DNA of 64,000 nt from Maribacter dokdonensis DSW-8 (GCF_001447995.1 NZ_LDPE01000001.1:1674001-1738000); one strand, 5' to 3'. Counted from the first letter of the stretch, positions 36,907 to 47,060 are shown. Program-made: numbers and translations. The notes: a model not told the origin generated them from the letters alone.

Positions 36907-39900
36907 ATGAGAACAAAACTAAATGGATTGTTAACGCTACTATTGGCGTTAGTTGTGCATATTTCTTTTGCACAGCAAAAAACAGTATCCGGTACGGTTA
37001 CTGATCAGGGAGGGCTTCCTTTGCCCGGGGTTAACATTGTAGTTGAAGGCACCACAACAGGTACTCAAACAGATTTCGATGGTAACTATTCCATTATGGC
37101 CTCACAAGGCGAAACATTATTATTTACTTACATTGGTCAGAAAGCCGTTAGAAAATCGGTTGGTGCTGGCAGTACAGTAAATGTGCAAATGGAAGAAGAT
37201 GCACAAGCGCTGGAAGAAGTAGTTGTAACCGCTCAAGGTATTAAGCGTGAGAAGAAAGCTTTAGGTTTCGCAGTATCATCTGTAGACGAAGAAGATTTGG
37301 AATCACGTGCTGAAGGTGATGTTGCCCGTGTATTATCAGGTAAAGCATCTGGTGTACAGATTACTTCCGCTGGTGGTATGTCTGGTTCTGCAACGAATGT
37401 TGTTGTTAGGGGATTAAGCTCCTTTAGTGGAAGTAACCAGGCCCTTTTTGTTGTTGATGGTGTACCATTTAGTAGTGATACTAATGCACAAGACACAAAT
37501 GGTGGTGGTTCTAACTTCTTAACCGGTAACACTGGTTCTTCAAGATTTTTAGATTTAGACCCAAACAACATTGCAAAAATTGAGGTATTAAAAGGTCTTG
37601 CGGCAGCAACACTTTATGGTTCACAAGGTAAAAATGGTGTTATTTTGATTACCACTAAGGCAGGTTCTTCTGTAGGTGGTAAAAAGAAAACTGAAATCAC
37701 AGTAAACCAATCTTACTTTGTTAATGAGTTTGCTTCTTTACCTGACTATCAAGATGAATATGGTAATGGTTTTGATCAAGCATTTGGATGGTTCTTCAGT
37801 AACTGGGGGCCAAGTTTTGAAGAAAGCGGCCTTTCAGGTTGGGGAAGACAATCTGCGATTGACGAAAATGGTACTTTAGAGCACCCTTATAGTAGTACTG
37901 CAGTTGCTGCTACTCGTGAAGCTTTTCCTGAATTACAAGGAACAAGATATGACTGGAAACCTTACGATTCTGTAGAAGATTACTTCAAACCAGGTTCTGT
38001 AAGCTCTACTTCTGTAAACATTAACGGTGCATCAGAAGATGGAAATACAACCTTTAATGCAAACTTTGGTTACTTAGATGATGAATCTTTTGTACCTGGA
38101 AACGGTTTAACAAGAGCTAACATTTCTTTAGGTGGTAGATCTAAATTATCGAATAAATTCACAGTTTCAGGAGCTATGAACTACTCTAGAACAGATTACA
38201 GTTCACCTCCAATTGCAGCGAGTGAAGGTAATGGTACTACAGGTCTTTCAATTTTTGGAAACATTTACTTCACACCTCGTAGTGTTGATTTATTAGGATT
38301 ACCTTACCAAAACCCAATTGATGGTTCTAGTGTATACTATAGAAATGGTAACGATATCATTAACCCACGTTGGACTGAAAATAACGTAAAATACTCTCAG
38401 TTAACAACACGTGTTTTCTGGAATGCTTCTGTACAATATGACATCAATGATAACCTAAACATGACCTATAGAGCAGGTTTAGATTATTATAACGAAAGAA
38501 ATGAACAATACTCTAATAAGGGTGGTGTTGCATTTACAAGTGCAATATTTGGTTTCTTGAATACCTATGATAACAATAATACGATTTGGGATCACTACTT
38601 AGCCCTTAACGGTAATTATGATTTATCTGAAAAATTAGGTTTGTCATTCAACGCAGGTGCTACAACAAGATCTACAACTTTTGATCAGCAGGGTGTTGCT
38701 AGTACAGGTCAAATTGTATTTGACATACAGAGACATTTTAACTACTCTAACCAATCCCCTATTCAATATTCTGAAAAAAGAAATATTGCTGGTTTATTAG
38801 GACAGGTTACTTTGGACTACGACAACATGTTATTCCTTACAGCATCTACTAGAACTGACTGGGTTTCTAACTTAACTACAGAAAACAACAGTCAAACATA
38901 TCCAAGTGCTAGTGCATCTTTCTTGCCTACTGCTGCTTGGCCTGGTATTAAATCTGAAAAAGGTCTTAACTTCTTGAAATTAAGAGCTGGTTTAGGACAG
39001 TCTGCGACTTTCCCAACTGCTTATCCAACGGTAAGTGTTGTTGAGCAAAATACGCAAGTATATGGTGAAGGCGGTGAAGTTACAACCAACCAAGTTGCAG
39101 CTTTTAAAGCTAATCCAGACTTAAAACCTGAGCTATTATCAGAATTTGAAGTAGGATTTGAATCTAAATTCTTTAACAATAGAGTTTCTTTAGATTTCAC
39201 ATATTTTGACAGAACTACAAAAGACTTGATCGTAAGAGAGCCTCTTTCTCCTTCAACCGGTTTTACTTTCACGCAAAGTAACGTTGGTAAAATAGAAGGT
39301 GATGGTATTGAAATAGATTTAGGTGTTGACTGGGTAAGAAGTGACAACTTCAACTGGAACACAAGAGCTAACTTCACTAAAAACAAATTTATAGTAACTG
39401 AGCAAGAGCAAGACATTATTATCTATGCTGGTAGTTCAACTTTATCAGTTGGTGGTAACGCCGCAATTAAAGGTGAGCAGTTAGGTGTTATTGTAGGTGA
39501 TGCAATTGCAAGAGATGCGGATGGCAACTTCTTAATTGATGATGGTGGTGATTACGTAACTACAGAGGTAGATGCTAATGGTAATGTTCCAATTATTGGT
39601 AATCCTAACCCAGACTATATTATGAACATCATAAACTCTCTTTCTTACAAGAATTGGAATTTAGGTTTTCAATTTAGTCATACTAAAGGTGGTGACATAG
39701 TTTCTAACACTATTGGTACATTATTAGGTAGAGGTTTAATTACTGAAACTTTAGATAGAGAGAACACTTATATTTTACCTGGTGTATCTCAGAGCACTGG
39801 AGAAGTAAACAATAAGCAGATCAATAACTCTACTTACTACTTCAACAACATCTTATTCGGACCTACAGAATTAAAAGTTTATGATGCTTCTGTAGTACGT

Positions 39901-40140
39901 TTACAAGAACTTTCTTTAGGATACACTTTCCCTGCAAAAGCATTAGAAAGAACTCCTTTCGGTTCATTGACAATCACTGCCCAAGGATTTAACCTTTGGT
40001 ATGATGCTTACAACACACCAGATGGAGCTAACTTCGATCCAAACATTCAAGGTGCTGGTGTTGGTAACTCTCAAGGTTTTGACTTTATCAACGGTCCAAG
40101 TTCTAGAAGATATGGAGTTAGTATTAAAGCAACCTTTTAA
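36907..40140 (+). CDS. SusC/RagA-family TonB-linked outer-membrane protein
   Basis: This 1077-residue TonB-dependent importer forms, with the SusD-like lipoprotein next to it, a pedal-bin uptake complex for glycans or peptides. I chose the ATG at 36907, giving the signal peptide MRTKLNGLLTLLLALVVHIS then FAQQ; an upstream TTG frame extension is unlikely. Residues about 25-110 are the carboxypeptidase-regulatory-like domain (SGTVTDQGGLPLPGVNIVVE), residues about 115-230 the plug (EVVVTAQGIKREKKALGFAV, LYGSQGKNGVILITTKAG), and the rest a 22-strand barrel ending RRYGVSIKATF. No STN domain is present, so FecR-type signalling is not expected. The substrate is unknown because no enzyme gene is adjacent. 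Confidence 0.95.
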   Translation: MRTKLNGLLTLLLALVVHISFAQQKTVSGTVTDQGGLPLPGVNIVVEGTTTGTQTDFDGNYSIMASQGETLLFTYIGQKAVRKSVGAGSTVNVQMEEDAQALEEVVVTAQGIKREKKALGFAVSSVDEEDLESRAEGDVARVLSGKASGVQITSAGGMSGSATNVVVRGLSSFSGSNQALFVVDGVPFSSDTNAQDTNGGGSNFLTGNTGSSRFLDLDPNNIAKIEVLKGLAAATLYGSQGKNGVILITTKAGSSVGGKKKTEITVNQSYFVNEFASLPDYQDEYGNGFDQAFGWFFSNWGPSFEESGLSGWGRQSAIDENGTLEHPYSSTAVAATREAFPELQGTRYDWKPYDSVEDYFKPGSVSSTSVNINGASEDGNTTFNANFGYLDDESFVPGNGLTRANISLGGRSKLSNKFTVSGAMNYSRTDYSSPPIAASEGNGTTGLSIFGNIYFTPRSVDLLGLPYQNPIDGSSVYYRNGNDIINPRWTENNVKYSQLTTRVFWNASVQYDINDNLNMTYRAGLDYYNERNEQYSNKGGVAFTSAIFGFLNTYDNNNTIWDHYLALNGNYDLSEKLGLSFNAGATTRSTTFDQQGVASTGQIVFDIQRHFNYSNQSPIQYSEKRNIAGLLGQVTLDYDNMLFLTASTRTDWVSNLTTENNSQTYPSASASFLPTAAWPGIKSEKGLNFLKLRAGLGQSATFPTAYPTVSVVEQNTQVYGEGGEVTTNQVAAFKANPDLKPELLSEFEVGFESKFFNNRVSLDFTYFDRTTKDLIVREPLSPSTGFTFTQSNVGKIEGDGIEIDLGVDWVRSDNFNWNTRANFTKNKFIVTEQEQDIIIYAGSSTLSVGGNAAIKGEQLGVIVGDAIARDADGNFLIDDGGDYVTTEVDANGNVPIIGNPNPDYIMNIINSLSYKNWNLGFQFSHTKGGDIVSNTIGTLLGRGLITETLDRENTYILPGVSQSTGEVNNKQINNSTYYFNNILFGPTELKVYDASVVRLQELSLGYTFPAKALERTPFGSLTITAQGFNLWYDAYNTPDGANFDPNIQGAGVGNSQGFDFINGPSSRRYGVSIKATF

Positions 40141-40170
40141 AAATTGCTAATCTTAATTAATAGAAATATT

Positions 40171-41847
40171 ATGAAAAAAATAATTAAATATATAACCGTT
40201 GTTTTTGCAGCTGGAGTGTTATTCAACTCTTGTGAAACAACAGATCTAGATCTTAGGACTAGCCCTAATGATCTTGCTGCTGATCAAGCAGATCCTAACC
40301 TATTATTGAATTCAATTCAATTAGCGTATGTTGCTAACATGTATACAATAAATGATATTGGTTCTGAATTAACTAGAATTGATTACATGCTTGGTCGTAA
40401 CTACTTTAATACATACCCTGGTGATACGTTTGATGACATCTGGGAACGTTTGTACAGTAGTACAGATGGTAATGGCGCTGTTTATAGCTCAACTGTAGAT
40501 TTAGGTATATTCCCTAACGTTGACAACTTGCAAACTATAGATGCTGAAAGTGATATTGATTACTCTTTCCATATTGCCGTAGGTCAAACATTAAAAGCTC
40601 ACATGCTTTTATTGTTAGTTGATTATCTTGGAAAAGCGACGTTGAGCGAAGCTGGCAATCCAGTTGATTTCCCTGCTCCTATGTTAGATGACGGTCAAGA
40701 TGTTTATACTGGAGCGTTAGCCCTTTTAAGCGAAGCAGAAGCATTATTTGCAGCTGACCCAGCTACTCAAGGTGGAGAAGATTTCTTTTACGGTGGTGAT
40801 ACTGAAAATTGGATTAAATTAATTAACACCATTAGATTAAAAGCGGCTGTTACTACCGGTGACACAAGTACATTTAATTCTATAATTGCTGGAGGTGAAT
40901 ATATTGCTGATTCTGCAGATGATTTTCAATGGCAATATGGCACTAGAGAATTACAACCAGATACACGTCACCCAGATTATCAGAATGATTATACTACAAG
41001 TGGTGCAAACATTTACCAAAATAATTGGTTAATGAACAACATGATGGTACGAAACGATCCTAGAATCAGATATTATTTCTATCGTCAAGAAAGCGCTACT
41101 CCTGGTGCAGCGGGTGAACCAGCCAATGAAGAGCTATTAGCTTGTTCTTTAGCTACACCACCGGCACATTATGACGGTTTCATCTATTGTTCCGTACCTA
41201 ACGGATACTGGGGTAGATCTCATGGTAACAATGAAGGTACTCCTCCAGATGGTTTCCAAAGAACGGCTGTAGGTGTTTACCCTGCAGGAGGTCGTTTTGA
41301 CGATAGCAGCTTTGATGTTGTAGGTCTTGGCCTTGGTGGCGGAGGTGGCGGTATAGAGCCGATCATCTTAGCATCTTATGTTGATTTCTGGCAAGCTGAA
41401 ATGGCTTCATCTGCAGCTGAAAAAGCAACTTTCTTAGAGTCTGCAATGACCAAGTCTATAGCTAAAGTTCAAAGTTTTGGATCATTGGATTCTGGTGCAG
41501 ATTTATCTGTAGCCCCTTCTGATGATGAAGTAACTACTTACATTGAAGATACAGTTGCTGATTACCTAGCGGCAACAGGAGATGATCAAATGAATATTTT
41601 ATCTGAACAATACTGGATAGCACTTTACGGTGGTGGTGTTGAAGCATATAACTATTATAGAAGAACTGGCTTCCCTACTACATTGGCTCCAAACTGGGAG
41701 TTAAATCCAGGTGCTTTCCCAAGATCATTTTTGTATCCTCAGACAGAGGTTATTACAAACTCAAATGTATCGCAGAAATCAGATTTATCAACTCAAGTAT
41801 TTTGGGATACAAATCCAGCCGGACCAGCATTCCCATCTGCTAACTAA
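40171..41847 (+). CDS. SusD/RagB-family nutrient-binding outer-membrane lipoprotein
   Basis: This 558-residue lipoprotein is the lid of the SusC-SusD importer on the cell surface. The ATG at 40171 gives the signal MKKIIKYITVVFAAGVLFNS with lipidated Cys21. Residues about 40-130 contain the helical TPR-like N-terminal pattern of the SusD-like_2 group (PNLLLNSIQLAYVANMY). Acidic and Gly-rich loops near residue 390 (GLGLGGGGGGIEP) are unusual. It lies 30 bp after susC. SusD-like_2 members are often paired with peptide or non-starch substrates, but I cannot name the ligand. Confidence 0.9.
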   Translation: MKKIIKYITVVFAAGVLFNSCETTDLDLRTSPNDLAADQADPNLLLNSIQLAYVANMYTINDIGSELTRIDYMLGRNYFNTYPGDTFDDIWERLYSSTDGNGAVYSSTVDLGIFPNVDNLQTIDAESDIDYSFHIAVGQTLKAHMLLLLVDYLGKATLSEAGNPVDFPAPMLDDGQDVYTGALALLSEAEALFAADPATQGGEDFFYGGDTENWIKLINTIRLKAAVTTGDTSTFNSIIAGGEYIADSADDFQWQYGTRELQPDTRHPDYQNDYTTSGANIYQNNWLMNNMMVRNDPRIRYYFYRQESATPGAAGEPANEELLACSLATPPAHYDGFIYCSVPNGYWGRSHGNNEGTPPDGFQRTAVGVYPAGGRFDDSSFDVVGLGLGGGGGGIEPIILASYVDFWQAEMASSAAEKATFLESAMTKSIAKVQSFGSLDSGADLSVAPSDDEVTTYIEDTVADYLAATGDDQMNILSEQYWIALYGGGVEAYNYYRRTGFPTTLAPNWELNPGAFPRSFLYPQTEVITNSNVSQKSDLSTQVFWDTNPAGPAFPSAN

Positions 41848-41858
41848 AAAATAAGAAA

Positions 41859-42725
41859 ATGAAAATAAACAATAAAATATTAGGCGCTATTCTAGGTGTT
41901 TCTACGCTACTAATATCATCATGTGATGATGGTGACAAAGTTATTGACACTGTTTTTGACGAAACAACTAGAGGTGCAATTCTTAGAACAATTGAAGCAG
42001 ACGGTATTTTTGATCGTTTTGATACTTCAACTACCTATGGGTTTACATTTGAAGAGCAAGATTACGAAGATGGTGATCTTTTAGAGAAAGTAGATCTATA
42101 TATTAGCTTTGAAGATAATACTGAAGCTAATGGTGATTCCACTGTAGACGAAATTCTAATTGAAACTTTCTTACCTGCAGATTTTACAGATGGTGAATTT
42201 GGTTTACCTAGAGCTAGTTATGAAACCACTTTAGCTAACGCACTTTCTCAACTAGGTTTAGTTGAAGGTGATTTTGACGGTGGAGATGCTATTCAATTCC
42301 GTTTAATTTTAACTTTAACTGACGGAAGAACCTTTACCAATGATGATAGTACAGGTACAATCACAGGTTCTTTCTTTAATGCACCTTATTTCTATGCACC
42401 TATCATAAAATGTATTCCTCCAGCACCAGTTGCAGGTGAGTACACTATTGAAATGGAAGATAGTTATGGTGATGGATGGAACGGAGCTTCTATTGATGTT
42501 GTTATTGATGGTGTTGAAACATCTTACACTCTTGATAGTGGTGCTGCCGGTTCTCAAACATTTACAGTACCAGAGGGAACAGCTGAATTTACTTTAGCAT
42601 TTTCTTCGGGGGACTGGGATGGTGAAATTACTTATGAAATTATTGCGCCAACTGGAGAATTAGCCCTTTCTGACGGCCCAACGCCAGCTGTAGGTGTTCA
42701 AACATTGAATATCTGTGGAGGGTAG
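41859..42725 (+). CDS. Small lipoprotein encoded after SusCD
   Basis: This 288-residue lipoprotein has the signal MKINNKILGAILGVSTLLIS with lipidated Cys at about position 22 (SSCDDG). It is very acidic. The middle part is a beta-sandwich-like segment (FEEQDYEDGDLLEKVDLYIS), and the C-terminal 90 residues contain DSYGDGWNGASIDVVIDG, a motif seen in extracellular adhesin-type domains. Its place, 11 bp after susD and before a terminator, is that of SusE/SusF-like surface ligand-binding proteins. I infer a role in capture of the same substrate, but I do not recognise a named family over the whole length. Confidence 0.75.
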   Translation: MKINNKILGAILGVSTLLISSCDDGDKVIDTVFDETTRGAILRTIEADGIFDRFDTSTTYGFTFEEQDYEDGDLLEKVDLYISFEDNTEANGDSTVDEILIETFLPADFTDGEFGLPRASYETTLANALSQLGLVEGDFDGGDAIQFRLILTLTDGRTFTNDDSTGTITGSFFNAPYFYAPIIKCIPPAPVAGEYTIEMEDSYGDGWNGASIDVVIDGVETSYTLDSGAAGSQTFTVPEGTAEFTLAFSSGDWDGEITYEIIAPTGELALSDGPTPAVGVQTLNICGG

Positions 42726-42751
42726 TCTTAAATAATATTTCATTCATTAAT

Positions 42752-42790
42752 ATAGCTGCCTTATTTAAAAATTAAGGCAGCTATTTTGTT
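42752..42790 (+). terminator. Intrinsic terminator after the SusCD operon
   Basis: ATAGCTGCCTTA (42752-42763) pairs perfectly with TAAGGCAGCTAT (42773-42784), a 12-bp stem with a 9-nt loop, followed by TTTTGTTT. It ends the susC-susD-lipoprotein transcript. Confidence 0.9.
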
Positions 42791-42850
42791 TACAACAACA
42801 TATAACTTCCCCTTATGAAATTTGTATTAGAGTTCAATAGAATAAAGAAA

Positions 42851-45800
42851 ATGACGAAAATTCTAATTTTGTCATTACTCCCAATAATGCACTCGTGCTC
42901 TGAACAAACAAGTAGCAACTCAAAAGAAATTGCTGTTAATAAAAAAGAAACAACAAAAATTTTTGAAAAAATTACCAGTGAACATAGTGCTATAGACTTT
43001 AGCAATAACTTAATTGAGAATGTTGAAACTTATGAAAACGTTTTTAATTTTGATTATTTCTACAATGGGGCTGGAGTAGGCGTGGAAGATATTAATAATG
43101 ACGGTTTATTAGATATTTTCTTTTCCGGCAATCAAGTTGACAATAAATTATATCTAAATAAAGGGAATTTTAAGTTTGAAGACATCTCCTCTACCGCAGG
43201 TATCAACATTAATAAAAAATGGTGCAACGGTGTTACTTTCGTAGACATTAACAATGATGGGTGGCAAGATATATATGTATCACAGGGCGGCCCTAACAAT
43301 AGAAGTAATAGAAACAACCTCTTATATATTAATAACCAAGACTTAACATTTACAGAAAGTGCCACAGAGTATGGTTTAAACGATCCTGGAATTTCTACAC
43401 AAACTGCATTTTTCGATTTTGACAACGACGGTGACTTAGATTGCATAGTCATGAACGAAAATGAATTATATGGTTTAGACCCAATATCCTTATTAAAAAC
43501 AGTAAATACCACCAAAGAATCTAAGTATTTCAATAGCAGCCATTTTTACAAAAATGTCAATGGCAAATATGTGGATGTCACAAAAGAAATAGGACTAGAA
43601 AACCCGATATTCGGTCTAGGTCTTTGTGTATCCGATATAAATTCCGATGGCTATTTAGACATTTACCTTTCAAGTGACTACTACCTGCCCGATGCTATAT
43701 ACATCAATAATCAAAAAGGCAAATTCACAAACCAAGTCAATCAATTAACACAACAAATTTCATTTTACGGTATGGGCTTGGACATTGGCGATATCAACAA
43801 TGACAACTTACAAGATATATTTGTATTAGATATGGCTTCGAACGACCATTTTAGGGCTAAAACCCTTATGGCATCTATGAGTACAGAGAGATTCGACTTC
43901 TTAACAAAAACAGCCGGATTTCAACATCAATACATGTTTAACTCCTTACAGCTTAATCAAGGTAAAAACCATTATTCCAACATCTCACAATTAACCGGTA
44001 TGGCGAGCTCTGATTGGAGCTGGTCTGTTTTAATGTCAGACTATAATAACGATGGCACAAAAGATGTATTCATTACCAACGGTTACCGCAAGTATGCATT
44101 AGATAATGATTTTCAGAACAAAGTATATAACGCCAAAATAAAATATAGAGGAAACATACCCATTAATTTAAAGCAACAACTTTACAATGAAATGCCTTCT
44201 GAAAGTCTTAGCAATTTAATGTATCAAAATAACGGAAACTTAGAATTTCAAGAAGTAAGTACTGAGTGGGGATTAAATGAACTTACCTTTAGCAATGGTG
44301 CCGCACAAGCTGATTTTGACAACGACGGTGATTTAGACCTAGTGATCAACAATATTGACCAAGAAGCGTTGGTATACAAAAATAACACGGTTGAAAACCA
44401 ATTAGGCAATTTCTTGAAAGTTACCACTTCGGCTTCTACACCCGAATCTTTTGCCAAAGTAACCATTTCATATGCTGAAAAACAGCAGTTTAATGAGATA
44501 AAAAGAGTTAGAGGGTACATGTCCTCACAAGAAAACGCTGCCCATTTTGGTATTGGTACAACAACCGTCATTGACACAGTTAAGGTAGAATGGCTTAGTG
44601 GAAAAATATCATACAAATACAATATAAAAGCCAACTCATTTTTAACGTTCTCTGAAGATAAAGCAGTAGTACCAAACGTGAAATCTTCACTAGCGTTTAA
44701 CTCATTTTTTTCTCAAAAAAACGCTACTGATTTTAACTTGAATTACAGTCACCAAGAAACAACATACGACGATTTTGAGCAAGAAATTCTACTACCCTAC
44801 AAACAGTCTAACACTGGTCCATTTATAGCTAAAGCGGATGTCAATGGTGATGGTAAAGAAGATATTTATGTTGGTGGAGGCTCTAGGCAAACAGGTACCT
44901 TATTTTTACAAACTGAAAATGGTTTTGTCAAGAACCCACAGCAATCTTTTGAATTAGACAAGGAAAAAGAGGATGCCGAATCCGTATTTTTTGATTTTGA
45001 TAATGATGACGATCTGGACCTATATGTAGTTAGTGGTGGTAACGAATATGGAGAAAGCTCCTCATATTATGCAGATAGACTATATATAAACGACGGAAAA
45101 GGAAATTTTGAAAAACGTGACACACCAATTTTACAATCTTTTCCAAAAAGTGGTAAATCTGTAACCATATTGGATTTTGATAAAGATGGCGATAACGATA
45201 TTTTAGTAGGTAATAGAATCATACCACACAACTATCCAAAATTCAGTGCATCCATATTATATGAAAACGATAACGGTGTTTTAAAAAATGTTACAAATAC
45301 TATTGCCCCGGAATTAGAGAATTTTGGACTGATCAATAGTATTATCACAACAGACTTCAACAATGACGGATGGCAGGATTTTATTGCCGTGGGGGAATGG
45401 ACGCCAATTGGTATTTTTGAGAACAAAAATGGAAAATTTCAACGTCTAGCATCAGAAAACTCAGTGCTAAATACTAAAGGATGGTGGTTTAAAATAAAAG
45501 AAACCGATATTAACAATGACGGTAACAAAGATTATATAGTAGGTAATGTAGGTAGAAATATAAAGTTTACTGCCAGTGAAGAAAAACCATTTAAAATATT
45601 TGCAACCGATTTTGATAATAACGGAATAAACGACGTTGTGTTAAGTAAGAAATACCATGAAACTTATGTTCCTGTTAGAGGTAGAGAATGTTCATCTCAG
45701 CAAATGCCTTTTATCAAAGAAAAATTTTCAACCTATAATGATTTCGCACATGCAACTATGGAGGATATTTATGGAGAAAAACTTAAAGATGCGTACACAA

Positions 45801-46186
45801 GCGAAGCTACAGACTTTAACTCCATAATATTGGTGAACCAAGGAAATAATACTTTTGAAAAAGTTACCTTACCTAATGAATCTCAATTATTTCCCACTTT
45901 AGCAATTTTATTGTTTGACCTGAACAACGATGGTTTTGAAGATTGCGTACTATCTGGTAACATCTATGAAACAGAGGTTGAAACTCCAAGGCTTGATGCC
46001 ATAACCGGTTTGGCATTAATTTCCAACGGAAAAGATGGATATACTACCACCTCCATAGGAAAAACAGGTATGTATCTTAGAGGAAATGTAAAAAGTATGG
46101 AATCATTAAAATTCAACGAAAAGACGATAGTTGTTGCAGGTTTAAACAACGATAAATTGAGAACTTTCGAATTAACAAAAAATTAA
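42851..46186 (+). CDS. FG-GAP/VCBS-repeat lipoprotein with ASPIC/UnbV domain
   Basis: This 1111-residue surface or periplasmic lipoprotein starts at the ATG at 42851 (MTKILILSLLPIMHSC, lipidated Cys16); an ATG at 42815 would add 12 residues before the signal. It carries about 14 FG-GAP-type calcium-binding loops of the form D-x-N-x-D-G-x-x-D (e.g. DINNDGLLDIFFSGN, DFDNDGDLDLVINN, DLNNDGFEDCVLSGN). These form two beta-propeller halves. Between them, at residues about 510-610, lies an ASPIC/UnbV domain (RVRGYMSSQENAAHFGIG, VKVEWLSGK). Such proteins often follow SusCD genes and are thought to bind extracellular ligands. A terminator separates it from the SusCD genes, so it may be transcribed independently. 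Confidence 0.9.
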   Translation: MTKILILSLLPIMHSCSEQTSSNSKEIAVNKKETTKIFEKITSEHSAIDFSNNLIENVETYENVFNFDYFYNGAGVGVEDINNDGLLDIFFSGNQVDNKLYLNKGNFKFEDISSTAGININKKWCNGVTFVDINNDGWQDIYVSQGGPNNRSNRNNLLYINNQDLTFTESATEYGLNDPGISTQTAFFDFDNDGDLDCIVMNENELYGLDPISLLKTVNTTKESKYFNSSHFYKNVNGKYVDVTKEIGLENPIFGLGLCVSDINSDGYLDIYLSSDYYLPDAIYINNQKGKFTNQVNQLTQQISFYGMGLDIGDINNDNLQDIFVLDMASNDHFRAKTLMASMSTERFDFLTKTAGFQHQYMFNSLQLNQGKNHYSNISQLTGMASSDWSWSVLMSDYNNDGTKDVFITNGYRKYALDNDFQNKVYNAKIKYRGNIPINLKQQLYNEMPSESLSNLMYQNNGNLEFQEVSTEWGLNELTFSNGAAQADFDNDGDLDLVINNIDQEALVYKNNTVENQLGNFLKVTTSASTPESFAKVTISYAEKQQFNEIKRVRGYMSSQENAAHFGIGTTTVIDTVKVEWLSGKISYKYNIKANSFLTFSEDKAVVPNVKSSLAFNSFFSQKNATDFNLNYSHQETTYDDFEQEILLPYKQSNTGPFIAKADVNGDGKEDIYVGGGSRQTGTLFLQTENGFVKNPQQSFELDKEKEDAESVFFDFDNDDDLDLYVVSGGNEYGESSSYYADRLYINDGKGNFEKRDTPILQSFPKSGKSVTILDFDKDGDNDILVGNRIIPHNYPKFSASILYENDNGVLKNVTNTIAPELENFGLINSIITTDFNNDGWQDFIAVGEWTPIGIFENKNGKFQRLASENSVLNTKGWWFKIKETDINNDGNKDYIVGNVGRNIKFTASEEKPFKIFATDFDNNGINDVVLSKKYHETYVPVRGRECSSQQMPFIKEKFSTYNDFAHATMEDIYGEKLKDAYTSEATDFNSIILVNQGNNTFEKVTLPNESQLFPTLAILLFDLNNDGFEDCVLSGNIYETEVETPRLDAITGLALISNGKDGYTTTSIGKTGMYLRGNVKSMESLKFNEKTIVVAGLNNDKLRTFELTKN

Positions 46187-46198
46187 ACATACTGACTA

Positions 46199-46236
46199 TA
46201 AGATGTTTAAAAAAAATATCTAAATTAAACATCTTA
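46199..46236. repeat. 12-bp perfect inverted repeat before an unknown secreted-protein gene
   Basis: TAAGATGTTTAA (46199-46210) and TTAAACATCTTA (46225-46236) are perfect inverted repeats with a 14-nt loop, lying 12 nt before the ATG of the next gene. No T-run follows on the plus strand, so it does not look like a classic terminator. A leader hairpin or protein-binding site is possible. Confidence 0.6.
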
Positions 46237-46248
46237 AACAACCATACC

Positions 46249-46995
46249 ATGAGAAAAATTTTAATGTTAGCTATTACAGCAATAGTTAGTACAACTTTAC
46301 AAGCTCAATATTCTGGCCAAGTACCAACAAATATGGGAGGAGCTAGTCAAAATGCGGCCGCTGGTGCTGCTATAGCCAACTTCTTAGGGCCAGTTAATGA
46401 AGCCTACCAAAAAAGAAGAGAAATAGACTTGGATAAATTTCAAGGCTCACCCTACACATCCAATACGTTTGCCCCAACCATCTTAAAATATAATGACGAA
46501 GTTGTTGGTAATATTTATTACAGGTACAATGCTTTGAACGAAGAAATAGAAATTAAAAAAACCTCTTCTGAAGACGAACCGTACAAAGCCTTAGTTAAGG
46601 ACAAGGAAGTTAGTTTACTTATCAATGCAAAACCTTTAAGTTTCAAAACTTTTGTTACTGAAAAAAATGAAACTATAAATGGCTATTTAACCTTGCTACA
46701 AAAAGGAAATACATACGATTTGTACCAAAGAACACTTGTTAAATTTACCGAAGGTCAACCTGCACAAAATTCATTTGTAGCAGCAGTTCCTAGTAGGTTT
46801 ACTAAATTTACAGAATATTATTTTCAAAAAGATGGGGTAAATAGAATTGATCAGATACCTCAAAAAAATAAAAAGCTTTTAAAATTAATAGATGCCTCTA
46901 AAAGAGAAGATTTAAAAATCTTTTTAAAGGAGAACAATCTAAATATTAAGAACGAGCAAGATTTAGCAAAAGTTTTTGACTATTTAAACAGTTAA
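46249..46995 (+). CDS. Secreted hypothetical protein (248 aa)
   Basis: The protein has a clear signal peptide (MRKILMLAITAIVSTTLQAQ) and no membrane segment or lipobox, so it is probably periplasmic or exported. The mature N-terminus is Gly/Ala-rich (NMGGASQNAAAGAAIANFLG). The middle part (GNIYYRYNALNEEIEIKKTS) resembles small beta-rich domains with repeated polar strands, and the C-terminus is Lys-rich and helical (LLKLIDASKREDLKIFLKEN). I do not recognise a family. It stands alone, with an inverted repeat upstream and a strong terminator downstream. Confidence 0.7.
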   Translation: MRKILMLAITAIVSTTLQAQYSGQVPTNMGGASQNAAAGAAIANFLGPVNEAYQKRREIDLDKFQGSPYTSNTFAPTILKYNDEVVGNIYYRYNALNEEIEIKKTSSEDEPYKALVKDKEVSLLINAKPLSFKTFVTEKNETINGYLTLLQKGNTYDLYQRTLVKFTEGQPAQNSFVAAVPSRFTKFTEYYFQKDGVNRIDQIPQKNKKLLKLIDASKREDLKIFLKENNLNIKNEQDLAKVFDYLNS

Positions 46996-47017
46996 AATTT
47001 AAATCTTAAGATTAATG

Positions 47018-47046
47018 ACCGCCCAACAATAGTTGGGCGGTTTTTA
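47018..47046 (+). terminator. Intrinsic terminator
   Basis: ACCGCCCAAC (47018-47027) pairs with GTTGGGCGGT (47032-47041) around a 4-nt loop, followed by TTTT. It is the most GC-rich hairpin of the window and ends the unknown secreted-protein gene 22 bp after its stop codon. Confidence 0.95.
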
Positions 47047-47048
47047 TT

Positions 47049-47056
47049 TACCTTTG
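47049..47056 (+). promoter_or_regulatory. -7 box immediately before rlmB
   Basis: TACCTTTG matches the TAnnTTTG box perfectly and ends 4 nt before the rlmB ATG, so the transcript may start at or next to the start codon. No well-spaced -33 TTG is present; the expected place is inside the terminator hairpin. Confidence 0.45.
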
Positions 47057-47060
47057 CTCC

